Shown piece after piece: positions 14,485 through 21,875 of a DNA stretch of 55,736 nucleotides. The position numbers and the translations under genes are program-made. The notes beneath the pieces were generated by a model. The model had not been told where the DNA came from. It searched no databases and saw only the letters and a list, made by a program, of their open reading frames with translations. Origin of the DNA: a virus; the IMG/VR virus record IMGVR_UViG_3300045120_000268, positions 1 through 55,736 of that record. One strand, given 5' to 3'. How positions within the stretch are numbered: position 1 is the first letter of the stretch; the number at the start of each line of letters is the position of its first letter.

Positions 14485-14769
14485 CCGGTACTGCCGGTCG
14501 ACGGAGAACACCGGGACGGGCCCGGCCATGAGGACCGCCACACCGAGGCAGGCGATGATCAAGGCGCGGACGACATACAGGTGGGTGCGGTCCCTGTTCG
14601 GGTCGCGCGGCGGCCGTTTGCGTTTCGGCGCGGCGTGGGCGCCGGTGGCGTCGGTGCGGCCCGCGGTGTAGAACAGGCCGGCGACTTTCGCGAGCGCGTC
14701 CACAGCGGCCTGAAGCCGCGCGATCTCGGCGCGTAGCCGTCTCACCTCATGCGTGTCGACCTCAGCCAT
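13807..14769 (-). CDS. Coiled-coil membrane protein; C-terminal antisense extension doubtful
   Basis: ATG 14769 opens a 320-residue frame. Residues 1-95 look genuine: HEVRRLRAEIARLQAAVDAL coiled coil, a basic linker (KRKRPPRDPNRDRTH) and one membrane helix (VVRALIIACLGVAVLMAGPV). From about 14484 leftward the frame runs antisense to the integrase with no stop until 13807, and there its composition looks like a shadow. The real gene may end by an unseen frameshift, or the protein may truly carry a tail. Adjacent to the repressor gene, probably lysogenically expressed. Confidence 0.45.
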   Translation of the reverse strand: MAEVDTHEVRRLRAEIARLQAAVDALAKVAGLFYTAGRTDATGAHAAPKRKRPPRDPNRDRTHLYVVRALIIACLGVAVLMAGPVPVFSVDRQYRSPGFQGHVVRAEPRPPGRRWQDYHFVAPRDECPANAKLEACELVQAEARMAAEDAGLCAGPGQLPDIGEPRVEGVEAQEENGESALGVVGNRGLDLLALLGQCAELDSQSRRGRQAPGRAGGVVQTFHNAGRYVPVEQSQVAEHFAAAVPQASVPRRHVNRLPRPARRVRGQHLKAAPAHPAHRQAGQQVLACIVPRRQHPAAAVQQRGRHLPVFAFHDGSPCCS

Positions 14770-14821
14770 GATGTGGTTTCCCCTCCCGGCCGTCCCGCAG
14801 CGGGTGGGGCGGCGCCTTTGC

Positions 14822-15163
14822 CTATTGGGCCGGTGGTAATGCCGTCCGGCGTGCGTGCTCCCGTTTCGCACGACGGAGGTCGAAGATCAGGCCGCGCCGT
14901 TCCTCGTCGCTGCCGAGGGTGAGGTCGTCCCACACGGCCCGTTCGACCGGGTCGGTGTAGACCTCCGGGCCCGTGCCGTTGAGCAGGCTGATGCCCAGGA
15001 CATCCTCGATCGCGCCTTCGGTGCGGTCCGGGCGCTGCTTGTTCCGTTCCCACGCGGAGACGGTCGCCCGGTTGACGTCGAGACGGTCGGCGAGTTCCTG
15101 CTGGGTCCACTTGAGCGCCTGGCGGCGCAGGCGGATGCGCTCGCCAAGGGACCTGTCAGCCAT
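14822..15163 (-). CDS. XRE/Cro-C1-type repressor
   Basis: 113 residues from ATG 15163. The N-terminal helix-turn-helix is clear: LGERIRLRRQALKWTQQELA, DRLDVNRATVSAWERNKQRP. The C-terminal half is charged with no peptidase motif, so it is not a LexA-like cleavable repressor. Divergent from a second Cro-like gene at 15331, with its own promoter close to the ATG. This pairing is the expected immunity switch of a temperate phage; this gene, pointing away from the early operon, is the likely lysogeny repressor. Confidence 0.85.
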   Translation of the reverse strand: MADRSLGERIRLRRQALKWTQQELADRLDVNRATVSAWERNKQRPDRTEGAIEDVLGISLLNGTGPEVYTDPVERAVWDDLTLGSDEERRGLIFDLRRAKREHARRTALPPAQ

Positions 15164-15168
15164 GGCCG

Positions 15169-15199
15169 ATATCAAAACCCACAACGCATCAAACGTCAA
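15169..15199 (-). promoter_or_regulatory. Repressor promoter (leftward), probably leaderless
   Basis: Reading leftward: -35 TTGACG (15194-15199), 18-base spacer, -10 TTGATA (15170-15175; TGATAT one base over). ATG 15163 begins 6 bases downstream, so transcription probably starts at the initiation codon. Confidence 0.65.
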
Positions 15200-15225
15200 C
15201 CGGATGCAACGAACCACCGCAAAGG

Positions 15226-15287
15226 TTCACAAAGTGTCACCACCTCGCAACCCCTCAATGTTCAGGCAGGTAGCAGCGTTTTGTGAA
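15226..15287. promoter_or_regulatory. Inverted half-sites, candidate operators of the immunity region
   Basis: TTCACAAA at 15226-15233 and its reverse complement TTTGTGAA at 15280-15287 lie between the two divergent repressor genes. Such paired half-sites are candidate binding sites for one or both HTH proteins. Confidence 0.5.
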
Positions 15288-15294
15288 ATGCGAC

Positions 15295-15323
15295 TTGCGG
15301 TGTTGCGTTGGGTTCGGTAGCGT
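15295..15323 (+). promoter_or_regulatory. Early rightward promoter, probably leaderless
   Basis: -35 TTGCGG (15295-15300), 17-base spacer, -10 TAGCGT (15318-15323). ATG 15331 follows after 7 bases, consistent with a leaderless start. It would drive the long early operon and overlaps the operator candidates. Confidence 0.65.
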
Positions 15324-15330
15324 GCTCGGC

Positions 15331-15573
15331 ATGGCACTTCGTAAGGCGAACGGCGTTGCGATTCGCGAGTTCCGCAAGGCCCTGGGGATCTCCCCCGCTG
15401 AACTCGCGGCATCGGCCGGTGTGGACAGGTCCACGCTGTGGCGGATCGAGGTCGGGACACACCAGCCCCGGCCGCCGACGTTGTGGAAGATCGCCGAACG
15501 TCTCCAGGTGCCGCTCGGCGCGATCAGCAGCACGATCCCCGAACCCGAACCCGAGGATCGGGTGGCGTCGTGA
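15331..15573 (+). CDS. Cro-like XRE-family regulator
   Basis: 80 residues from ATG 15331. HTH: EFRKALGISPAELAASAGVD, then RSTLWRIEVGTHQPRPPTLW and AERLQVPLGAI. Only a DNA-binding domain and a short acidic tail are present. First gene of the early rightward operon and divergent from the repressor at 14822, so likely the Cro or early antirepressor of the switch. The next gene overlaps its stop (GTGA). Confidence 0.85.
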   Translation: MALRKANGVAIREFRKALGISPAELAASAGVDRSTLWRIEVGTHQPRPPTLWKIAERLQVPLGAISSTIPEPEPEDRVAS

Positions 15574-15713
15574 TTTGCCGCAGCCTCGACGAGGTTTACG
15601 CCGCCGCCAAAGCCGACGCCGCCGATGAGCCACCGCTCGACCAGGACACCGCCGACCTCATCGCCGCGATCCTCGCACCCACCCGCACCAAGGACGGGGA
15701 CGCAGCCGCATGA
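15570..15713 (+). CDS. Small acidic hypothetical protein
   Basis: 47 residues from GTG 15570 (GTGA overlap). CRSLDEVYAAAKADAADEPP followed by DTADLIAAILAP: helical, acidic. Function unknown. It is followed by a 15-codon ORF at 15710-15757 (ATGA overlap) and a 115-base non-coding stretch holding two copies of GAGAACCCGAGCG, the second just before ATG 15873. Confidence 0.6.
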   Translation: MICRSLDEVYAAAKADAADEPPLDQDTADLIAAILAPTRTKDGDAAA

Positions 15714-15872
15714 ACCACTTACCCGGCCCCCGGGGGGGAGCGGCCACACCAGCCTGACAACAGAACGGGCCGCCGTCCACCAACGGCAGCCCGTCCCCGG
15801 TCCCGCCCGGTGAGAACCCGAGCGGGAAGCCCGGGACAGGACCAGCACCAATCATAGGAGAACCCGAGCGAA

Positions 15873-16091
15873 ATGAGCAGCAACAGCATCACCGTCAACA
15901 TCTACATGCGTGACGGCGCACCCGGGCCGCAGGTCCGCGACGCCACCGGAGGCGGCGCCCCGCTCGTCGTTGTCGAGTTCGGCGATTTCCCCTCCACCGC
16001 GTCCATCAGCGTCTCCTCCGTGGAGCAGGTGGACAGGCTGACGGCCGCGCTCGCTGTGGCGAGGGAACTGCTGACCGGCGGCGCGTCATGA
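15873..16091 (+). CDS. Hypothetical early protein
   Basis: 72 residues from ATG 15873 (TAGGAGA upstream). Beta-rich first half (SITVNIYMRDGAPGPQVRDA), a GGGAPLVVVEFGDF strand and a C-terminal helix (VDRLTAALAVARELLTG). No family recognised. Confidence 0.65.
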   Translation: MSSNSITVNIYMRDGAPGPQVRDATGGGAPLVVVEFGDFPSTASISVSSVEQVDRLTAALAVARELLTGGAS

Positions 16092-16288
16092 CCGCCCGCC
16101 TCGGCTACGTGGTCGCGGAAGTCAACCAGGCCAGTCACCAGGCTGAGCGGCTGACAACTGACGACCTCCACTGGGACCAGGAATGGGCCGAAGAAGTGGC
16201 CCGGATGTACCGCGACGACGCCCGCGAACGGGGCCGCCGTGAGCGGTACATCGTGTGCGAGGTCGTCCCGGTAGAGGACGCGTCATGA
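16088..16288 (+). CDS. Hypothetical early protein
   Basis: 66 residues from ATG 16088 (ATGA overlap). Charged and helical in the middle (WDQEWAEEVARMYRDDARER), ending in a strand (RYIVCEVVPVED). No family recognised. Confidence 0.65.
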   Translation: MTARLGYVVAEVNQASHQAERLTTDDLHWDQEWAEEVARMYRDDARERGRRERYIVCEVVPVEDAS

Positions 16289-16557
16289 TCCCCGTCCCAG
16301 GGCATCCCATCCATGCGATCGCCCTCCTGCCCGGCGACGACATCCACCTCGCACCCCACGACATCGAAGGCATCGACTGGGAGGGCCACCACTGGCGGGA
16401 GCACGTCGAATGCGCTGAGGCCGACGTCCAGGTCGACCGGGTCCGCCGCGAAGGCCCGGACAAGGCGTCGGTGTACTGGCACCAGGGGCCGTCGGTGACT
16501 GGGGTGACGGTGTATGGGCCGACGAGCCTCATCCCCCTCCTGCGGCGGGTGGCGTGA
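16285..16557 (+). CDS. Hypothetical early protein
   Basis: 90 residues from ATG 16285 (ATGA overlap). His/Asp-rich first half (DDIHLAPHDIEGIDWEGHHW), then HQGPSVTGVTVYGPT. The density of His and acidic residues could indicate metal binding. Unknown function. Confidence 0.65.
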   Translation: MIPVPGHPIHAIALLPGDDIHLAPHDIEGIDWEGHHWREHVECAEADVQVDRVRREGPDKASVYWHQGPSVTGVTVYGPTSLIPLLRRVA

Positions 16558-16781
16558 TGACCCTCAACGCCGCTGGCGACCTGCGCCGCGAGGTCGGGAA
16601 GGGGCAGGCGACAGCGACCTGCTTGCACCGCAAGTACGGCGGCCAGTGCGACTTCATCGTCCGAAACGTCTGGCCCGCACAGGCGGGACGGCGAGCGCGA
16701 GCACACACCCGCGAGACCGGCCACATAACCCAGGTCAGGTACGAGCACATCACTGAGTACCTTCCCGGGACGACAGCATGA
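16557..16781 (+). CDS. Small C2H2-like zinc protein
   Basis: 74 residues from ATG 16557 (TGATG junction; GTG 16554 adjacent). C-L-H-R-K-Y-G-G-Q-C followed by ARAHTRETGH gives a Cys2His2 arrangement with the phage-typical H-T-x-x-T-G-H ending, then ITQVRYEHI. Likely a zinc-stabilised small protein. Confidence 0.7.
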   Translation: MTLNAAGDLRREVGKGQATATCLHRKYGGQCDFIVRNVWPAQAGRRARAHTRETGHITQVRYEHITEYLPGTTA

Positions 16782-16960
16782 GCGGCGTCTACACGGTGGA
16801 GGCTTTCCGCCGCGCCGCCCCCCCAGAGACCCCCACCCGGCCCGCGCCCACCACATGGAACGGCCGCACCCTCGACCCCCACGAGCAGGCCATCGTCGCT
16901 GAGGGGCTGGCGCAGGAACTGGAACACGGCCACCAGCTCATCGCCGGGTGCCAGTCATGA
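16778..16960 (+). CDS. Hypothetical early protein
   Basis: 60 residues from ATG 16778 (ATGA overlap). Pro-rich N-terminus, then a helix PHEQAIVAEGLAQELEHGHQ. No domain recognised. Confidence 0.6.
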   Translation: MSGVYTVEAFRRAAPPETPTRPAPTTWNGRTLDPHEQAIVAEGLAQELEHGHQLIAGCQS

Positions 16961-17169
16961 GGCGCACGAACGTACGCGGCCATGCCCTCCGCAGCGAGGG
17001 CAAGTCCTATGGCCCGAGCCGTGACGACCCGTCGCAGTTTGAGCGCTGGCGCGGCCACATCGGCTACGGCCTGTGCGAGTGCGGCGCCCACTCCGACTGC
17101 GAGTGGAGCAACGCCGCCCGCCAGCGCTGGCACGCCACCCACAAGGCAGAAGTGAAGGCCACGTCGTGA
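16957..17169 (+). CDS. Small Cys/His protein
   Basis: 70 residues from ATG 16957 (ATGA overlap); an upstream GTG at 16948 is less likely. GYGLCECGAHSDCEWSNAAR followed by RQRWHATHKAE: a CxC-x5-C...H-x3-H arrangement typical of a small zinc site. Unknown partner. Confidence 0.65.
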   Translation: MRRTNVRGHALRSEGKSYGPSRDDPSQFERWRGHIGYGLCECGAHSDCEWSNAARQRWHATHKAEVKATS

Positions 17170-17387
17170 GGCCCGCGACGGTGGTCATGCGTGACCCGCT
17201 GCTCCCGCACCAGATCTACGTTGGCAAACGGTGGCACCCCATCCGTGGCACCTACTGGCTGTACGTCAGCTGCAACTGCTTGCACGTCGCCGGGGACGTG
17301 TACGACCCGCTGGACACCCGCGAACTGTACGAACCCGGCGAGGCCCGCGCGATCTGGCGCGCTCACATGGCGGAGGTAGCGGCGTGA
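17166..17387 (+). CDS. Hypothetical early protein
   Basis: 73 residues from GTG 17166 (GTGA overlap). Aromatic-rich (WHPIRGTYWLYVSCNCLHVA) with CNC, then helical (GEARAIWRAHMAEVAA). No family recognised. Confidence 0.65.
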   Translation: MRPATVVMRDPLLPHQIYVGKRWHPIRGTYWLYVSCNCLHVAGDVYDPLDTRELYEPGEARAIWRAHMAEVAA

Positions 17388-17593
17388 ACTCCCGGCGGAT
17401 GCGGTTCACACCCGAACCGCTCTACACCCCAGCCGAAGTCGCCGCCCTGTTCGGCGTGCAACCGCAGACGGTCAACCGGTGGGTGCGCAGCCGCCGCATC
17501 CCCCCCGCCGCTGTTGTCCGCACCCCCGCCGGCACCCGCCGCTACCGCGCCAGCGCCATCGACCAGCTCCGGAACGGGGGCAGCGATGGGTGA
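17384..17593 (+). CDS. Excisionase/MerR-like helix-turn-helix protein
   Basis: 69 residues from GTG 17384 (GTGA overlap). YTPAEVAALFGVQPQTVNRW VRSRRIPP region followed by a TPAGTRRYRASAIDQL wing: the MerR/BldC/Xis-type winged helix. In a phage with a serine integrase this could be the recombination directionality factor, although those factors are diverse and often unlike Xis, or an early transcription factor. Confidence 0.75.
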   Translation: MNSRRMRFTPEPLYTPAEVAALFGVQPQTVNRWVRSRRIPPAAVVRTPAGTRRYRASAIDQLRNGGSDG

Positions 17594-17762
17594 CGGGATC
17601 GGCGTCAAGTGGGTCGCTGGCCGCCGCATCCACATCAAGGCCACACGCGGCGCCGTGACCACCGAGGCGACGCTCACCGAAGCCGAAGCCGGCCAGCTCC
17701 TCCGCAAGCTGGACAAGGTGCTCCGGGGGACGCGGGGACCTGACGCTGGGCCCGCGCCGTGA
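17586..17762 (+). CDS. Hypothetical early protein
   Basis: 58 residues from ATG 17586, overlapping the HTH gene by 8 bases. Strand-rich first half (VKWVAGRRIHIKATRGAVTT), then a helix (EAEAGQLLRKLDKVLRG). Unknown function. Confidence 0.6.
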   Translation: MGDGIGVKWVAGRRIHIKATRGAVTTEATLTEAEAGQLLRKLDKVLRGTRGPDAGPAP

Positions 17763-18013
17763 ACGCCGCCCTGACGTGGCTCGCCACGAAACCTGCGTGG
17801 GCGCTCCAGGTGGCGTGGTGGGCGCTCCTGGCCGGTGCCACCGCGTTCGTGTTCATCCGCATCGGCGAGATCCTCCGCGACGAAGACATGCCCCTCACAC
17901 CCGTGCCTGTCCGTGGCCCCACACGGGTGACGGCGCCGGAACGGGCCGTCCCGATGACCCTCGACCTCGGCCTTTACGGCCCCAACCTCGACGCCCTGGA
18001 GGCGAGTTCATGA
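17759..18013 (+). CDS. Single-pass membrane protein
   Basis: 84 residues from GTG 17759 (GTGA overlap). One hydrophobic helix (LQVAWWALLAGATAFVFIRI) near the N-terminus and a soluble tail (MTLDLGLYGPNLDALEASS). Unknown function. Confidence 0.65.
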   Translation: MNAALTWLATKPAWALQVAWWALLAGATAFVFIRIGEILRDEDMPLTPVPVRGPTRVTAPERAVPMTLDLGLYGPNLDALEASS

Positions 18014-18231
18014 GCACCGACGACAAGCCCGCCCAGTTCCACGCGGGGGACCGCATTGAACACAAACTCATGCCCGGTTTCACGATGACCGTCCAGCAGT
18101 TGCGGCCATGTGAGACGGATGGCGCCCGGCCTGAGCCGCATTGGGCGTACAGGATCACCGACCCGGAAGGCAACGACGACTGGCTGTGCGCCTACGACGT
18201 GCGGGCCGCGGAAGAAGGACTCACCTCATGA
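18010..18231 (+). CDS. Hypothetical early protein
   Basis: 73 residues from ATG 18010 (ATGA overlap). Beta-type sequence with DRIEHKLMPGFTMTVQQL and WAYRITDPEGNDDWLCAYDV, resembling small barrel-like proteins that start with a 'GDRV' strand. Unknown function. Confidence 0.65.
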   Translation: MSTDDKPAQFHAGDRIEHKLMPGFTMTVQQLRPCETDGARPEPHWAYRITDPEGNDDWLCAYDVRAAEEGLTS

Positions 18232-18914
18232 GCACCGACGAAACGGTCACCGAGAACCTGGCCGCCGTCCGCGACGGCCACACCGGCGAACTCGCCGTCA
18301 TCCCCCCCGAAGCCGATGACGCGTGGCTCGCCATGCTCCGCGACGACGGGCAGCCCCTCCCCGACATCGGCCTCGGCCTCGCGTCTTACCCCGACCAGGT
18401 CGTCGCCGCCCTCCACGGCGACCCGCGTGTGTTCGACCTCGACCCCCTCAACCAGGCGTGCATCGCCTCCGCGTCCCGCGCATTCGGGCTGTTCGCCCGC
18501 GCGATTGTCAACAACCACGATCCGGCGGCCACAGCCAAACGGGCCGCGGTGCTCCTCATGGCCGGCGCCGAGGAGGTCGGCACCCCGATGCGCTGCCCCT
18601 GCACCGGCTGCACCCGCGAAACCACCATCACCGACAGCGAGCCCCCCGGGTGGAAACTGTCCCGCGCCCACAGCGGGCCATGCGACCAGATCCACATGCC
18701 GCTCCAGATCGGCGGCCCCATCCAGTGGGACGTCGCCGGGCGGCAAGACATCATGTGCCCGCCGTGCTGGAAGGCGCAGCCGAAACATGTGGTCAAGCCG
18801 ACGGCGCCGGTGAAGGCGAAGGCGGCGGCGAACGGGACACGGCGGCGGCGGCCCAGCACGGCACGCAGCAAGGCCGTCAACGGCACATCCCCGGCACCCC
18901 CGGACGCCGCGTGA
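18228..18914 (+). CDS. Zinc-cluster protein of the early operon
   Basis: 228 residues from ATG 18228 (ATGA overlap). Helical first half (LNQACIASASRAFGLFARAI), then a Cys cluster C-P-C-T-G-C-T-R-E, HSGPCDQIH and CPPCW, suggesting one or two zinc sites. The C-terminus is a Lys/Arg/Ala-rich tail (NGTRRRRPSTARSKAVNG) that could bind nucleic acid. No family recognised; a DNA-associated role is only a guess from the tail. Confidence 0.65.
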   Translation: MSTDETVTENLAAVRDGHTGELAVIPPEADDAWLAMLRDDGQPLPDIGLGLASYPDQVVAALHGDPRVFDLDPLNQACIASASRAFGLFARAIVNNHDPAATAKRAAVLLMAGAEEVGTPMRCPCTGCTRETTITDSEPPGWKLSRAHSGPCDQIHMPLQIGGPIQWDVAGRQDIMCPPCWKAQPKHVVKPTAPVKAKAAANGTRRRRPSTARSKAVNGTSPAPPDAA

Positions 18915-19063
18915 TGGCCACCCGGATGCTCTGCTCAGGGACCGGCGGCCCACCCAGCCCATACCGGTTGCCGGTGACGTGCCCCGTGTGCCTGCGCCGG
19001 TGGGACGACCTGCCGCTGTCAACGGCGATCGTGCCGCGGCACTTCATCCAGGCCAAGCCATGA
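18914..19063 (+). CDS. Small CxxC protein
   Basis: 49 residues from ATG 18914 (TGATG junction). C-P-V-C followed by RRWDDLPLS and PRH near the end, suggesting a small zinc knuckle. Unknown function. Confidence 0.55.
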   Translation: MATRMLCSGTGGPPSPYRLPVTCPVCLRRWDDLPLSTAIVPRHFIQAKP

Positions 19064-19257
19064 CCCGCGACGAGGCCGCCGCCTACGGGCGGAGCGTCTG
19101 GTCGGAGATCCGCGCCAGCCGTATCGAGGACTACCTGTGGATCGGCGGCGACCGGATGAGCGCCAGCCAGGCGGCGCGGCGCATCGGTGTGTCGCAGCGG
19201 ACGGTCGTCCGGTACCGGGCGACGCTCCGCGCCCAGCGGGAGCAGGTGGCCGCGTGA
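19060..19257 (+). CDS. Helix-turn-helix protein
   Basis: 65 residues from ATG 19060 (ATGA overlap). C-terminal MSASQAARRIGVSQRTVVRY followed by RATLRAQREQ is a classic HTH of the resolvase/transposase-like or sigma-like kind. The N-terminal half is helical (RDEAAAYGRSVWSEIRAS). Probably a small DNA-binding regulator. Confidence 0.7.
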   Translation: MTRDEAAAYGRSVWSEIRASRIEDYLWIGGDRMSASQAARRIGVSQRTVVRYRATLRAQREQVAA

Positions 19258-19472
19258 ACGTCCCGGCGGCGGTGAGTAGACAGCAGGCCAACACTCCCCC
19301 TGGATGGCCTGTCCCGCCGCCGGGACCCAAAGGCTGGCTCCGGCGCGCCATCTTCGGCCGCCAGGACCACATGTGCCAATGCGGCCACCCGCGCCTCGTC
19401 CACGTCCACCTCCGCTACGCCGAATGCCTGCGCTGCGGCTGCACCGCATTCATCCGAGGAAGGCAGCCATGA
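19254..19472 (+). CDS. Zinc-ribbon-like protein
   Basis: 72 residues from GTG 19254 (GTGA overlap). MCQCGHPRLVHVHLRYAECL followed by RCGCTAF: CxC-H-x4-H ... CxxCxC. The pattern CxCGHxxxxH...CxxC is frequent in small actinobacterial proteins. Function unknown. Confidence 0.7.
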   Translation: MNVPAAVSRQQANTPPGWPVPPPGPKGWLRRAIFGRQDHMCQCGHPRLVHVHLRYAECLRCGCTAFIRGRQP

Positions 19473-19648
19473 CCTACCACTGGCGGCTAGCGACAGCCAG
19501 CCCCGACGACACACCCGAGTACGCGTGCATCTGCGGCCCGATGCAGAGCGACCCGGAGGCGATCGACGAGCGGCCTGACTGCCCAGCCCACGGCGTGAAC
19601 AGGCCCTACGACCCCACGGTGTCAGACATCGGGGAGGTGCCGTTCTGA
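19469..19648 (+). CDS. Small Cys-containing protein
   Basis: 59 residues from ATG 19469 (ATGA overlap). CICGPMQSDPEAIDERPDCP and AHG: three Cys and a His that may form a zinc site. Immediately upstream of the RecE-like gene. Confidence 0.6.
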   Translation: MTYHWRLATASPDDTPEYACICGPMQSDPEAIDERPDCPAHGVNRPYDPTVSDIGEVPF

Positions 19649-20505
19649 TGGTGACCACCGTCGCGTTCGAGGCCGGCGTCTACGACATGCCTGAAGACGT
19701 CTACCACGCCGACCCGGTACCCGGCGGGTCGCTGTCATCCAGCGGGGCGCGCAAACTCCTGCCGCCGTCCTGCCCGGCACGGTTCCGGTACGAGCAGGAC
19801 CACCCCGTGCATAAAGACGTGTTCGACTTCGGCACCGCCGCGCACAAGCTCGTCCTCGGCACGGGGAAGCCGCTCGCCGTCCTCGACGCCGAGGACTGGC
19901 GCAGCAAGGCCGCGCGGGAATGGCGCGAAGGTGTGCGCGCCGAGGGAAGCGTTCCGCTGCTGACCGCCGAGCACCAGCAGGTGCAGGACATGGCCGCTGC
20001 GATCCGGGCGCACCCCCTCGCGTCGGCGCTGCTGTGCCGCGGCGACGTGGCGACCGAGCAGTCGTACTTCTGGCCCGACCCGGAGTACGGCATCTGGCGG
20101 CGTGCCCGGCTCGACTCGTTCCGTCAGGGCGGCGGTAGCGGCCGCCTCATCATCACCGACTACAAGACCACCGCCAGCGCTGACCCCGCCAGCTTCGCCA
20201 AGTCGGTCGCGAACTTCGGCTACCACCAGCAGGCGATGTGGTACCTCGAAGCCGTTAAGGCGTGCCTTGACGCCTTCAACCCAGCCTTCCTGTTCGTCGC
20301 GCAGGAGAAGGCCGCGCCCTACCTGGTGACCGTCTGCGAGCTCGACTCGGCCGCGCTGAGGGCTGGCGCCGAGCTCAACCGGCGGGCGATGGAGGTCTAC
20401 CGGGACTGCACCGAGGCCGACGCGTGGCCCGGCTACCAGCCAGACAACGACATCGCGCTCATCACACTGCCCGCCTGGGCGCGGCCACGAGAGGAATACG
20501 CATGA
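19648..20505 (+). CDS. RecE-like PD-(D/E)XK exonuclease
   Basis: 285 residues from ATG 19648 (TGATG junction). The N-terminus YHADPVPGGSLSSSGARKLL and FGTAAHKLVLGTG are the phage exonuclease VIII/DUF3799 pattern. The catalytic core shows ARLDSF, then IITDYKTT (D-x-K), followed by a helix FGYHQQAMWYLEAV. Expected to degrade one strand of double-stranded DNA ends for recombination, together with the annealing protein encoded just downstream (ATGA overlap). Length matches the family. Confidence 0.85.
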   Translation: MVTTVAFEAGVYDMPEDVYHADPVPGGSLSSSGARKLLPPSCPARFRYEQDHPVHKDVFDFGTAAHKLVLGTGKPLAVLDAEDWRSKAAREWREGVRAEGSVPLLTAEHQQVQDMAAAIRAHPLASALLCRGDVATEQSYFWPDPEYGIWRRARLDSFRQGGGSGRLIITDYKTTASADPASFAKSVANFGYHQQAMWYLEAVKACLDAFNPAFLFVAQEKAAPYLVTVCELDSAALRAGAELNRRAMEVYRDCTEADAWPGYQPDNDIALITLPAWARPREEYA

Positions 20506-21608
20506 CCGCAGTAGATTCCATCCGCCCCACCCATCCCGCACCGTCCCGGCTCGGGCAGGCCACCGCCGTCGAACAGTCCCGCGCCGTCGCCGAAGTCGAA
20601 GCCGCGATCGTCGTCGCCATGCGCCACCCGCGCAACGTCCCCGCCGCCATCGAGGCCATGCGGGAGACGTGCCGACGCAAGGAACTCGCCGACCGGGCGT
20701 TCTTCCGCTACAGCCGCGGCGGCTCGCCCGTCACCGGCGCCACCGTCCACCTCGCCCGCGAGCTCGCCCGCGTCTGGGGCAACATCCAGTACGGGCTGTC
20801 CGAGCTGCGCCGCGACGACGACTACGGCCAGTCCGAGATGCTCGCCTACGCGTGGGACGTCCAGACCAACGCCCGCTGCTCGTCGGTGATCATCAACCCG
20901 CACAAGGGCTACACCGGCGGTCGGGAGCTGACCGAGCTGCGGGACATCTACGAGAACAACGCCAACGTCGGCGCACGCCGCGTCCGCGAGGCGATCTTCG
21001 CCGTGCTGCCCGCCTGGTTCACCGAGGAAGCCAAGGACATCTGCGCGAAGACGATCGCCGACGGGGGCGGCGTGCCGCTGCCGCAGCGCATCGCCAACGC
21101 GATTGGCGTGTTCGGGAACCTCGGCATCACCGTCCCGCAGCTTGAGGCCAAGGTCGGTACCCCGTCGGCGAAGTGGACCGACCAGGACGTGGCGCACCTG
21201 CGGGTCATCCGGCAGTCGCTGCTGCGGGGTGAGATCAGCAAGGACGACGAGTTCCCCGCAGCGGCTGACCGCGTGACCGCGGACGAGATCACCGGCAACG
21301 GCCAGCAGCCAGCGCCGGAGTCCCGCCAGCGCCCGCAGCGTGCCGGGAAAGCCGCCGTCGGGAAGCTCACTGGCCTCCTGCAGGCGCTCGAGCTCGGCAC
21401 CGACGAGGACATCGCCGCGCTCCTCGAATGGCAGTGCGGCGAGCCGTATGCGGGCACCCGCTCACAGGTGCAGCTCGTCACCTCCTACCTCGAGGACCAC
21501 CTGGCCGCCTGCCAGGGCGACACCGCGGAGGCCGCATCGGCGATCTGGGCGCAGTACCGGGCCGTCACCGAGCAGGACGCAGCCGAGACGGGGGACGGCG
21601 ATGGCTGA
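20502..21608 (+). CDS. RecT-like single-strand annealing / DNA-binding protein
   Basis: 368 residues from ATG 20502 (ATGA overlap with the RecE-like gene). AVAEVEAAIVVAMRHPRNVP, FRYSRGGSPVTGATVHLARE and WGNIQYGLSELRRDDDYGQS followed by AYAWDVQTNARCSSVIINPH are segments I recall in actinophage proteins annotated as RecT-like or ssDNA-binding partners of phage exonucleases. The C-terminal third (after residue 270) is a linker plus a helical domain. Role inferred chiefly from the pairing with the exonuclease; I cannot confirm the fold. Confidence 0.65.
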   Translation: MTAVDSIRPTHPAPSRLGQATAVEQSRAVAEVEAAIVVAMRHPRNVPAAIEAMRETCRRKELADRAFFRYSRGGSPVTGATVHLARELARVWGNIQYGLSELRRDDDYGQSEMLAYAWDVQTNARCSSVIINPHKGYTGGRELTELRDIYENNANVGARRVREAIFAVLPAWFTEEAKDICAKTIADGGGVPLPQRIANAIGVFGNLGITVPQLEAKVGTPSAKWTDQDVAHLRVIRQSLLRGEISKDDEFPAAADRVTADEITGNGQQPAPESRQRPQRAGKAAVGKLTGLLQALELGTDEDIAALLEWQCGEPYAGTRSQVQLVTSYLEDHLAACQGDTAEAASAIWAQYRAVTEQDAAETGDGDG

Positions 21609-21732
21609 GCCTGCCCAGGTGCTGTCGTCAGCCTGCCGGGACCGCATGTGCGACGCCTGCACTGGCTACTCCGACGGCCACGCCACCTACCGCTGCACAC
21701 ACCGCTGCCACCCGGAGGACGGCGATGGCTGA
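21601..21732 (+). CDS. Small Cys-rich protein
   Basis: 43 residues from ATG 21601, overlapping the annealing-protein gene by 8 bases. CRDRMCDACTGYSDGHATYR then CTHRCH: five Cys and three His in 25 residues, so very probably zinc-binding. Last gene before the double hairpin at 21742-21833. Confidence 0.6.
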   Translation: MAEPAQVLSSACRDRMCDACTGYSDGHATYRCTHRCHPEDGDG

Positions 21733-21741
21733 CCCCTAGAC

Positions 21742-21833
21742 GCTGGCCCGGGCGTCTCTGACGCATCCTGCTCGGCGTCCCGGGCCAGCCACCACATGAC
21801 CCGGTCCCGCCTGGGAAGTCAGGGACCGGGTCA
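21742..21833. terminator. Two consecutive hairpins
   Basis: First: GCTGGCCCGGG (21742-21752) pairs with CCCGGGCCAGC (21779-21789). Second: TGACCCGGTCCC (21797-21808) pairs with GGGACCGGGTCA (21822-21833). Both stems are perfect, with no T tract. They separate the recombination genes from the replication initiator and may terminate or attenuate the operon, or protect an RNA end. Confidence 0.65.
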
Positions 21834-21875
21834 CCACCCCACCTATCCGCCAGCCGAGGAGACGGGACAACGTGA

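Noticed and set aside
12325-14830. Attempt to pinpoint the attP core of the serine integrase
   Set aside because: No convincing imperfect inverted repeat of about 50 bases with a central dinucleotide could be singled out by eye; needs a host junction sequence.
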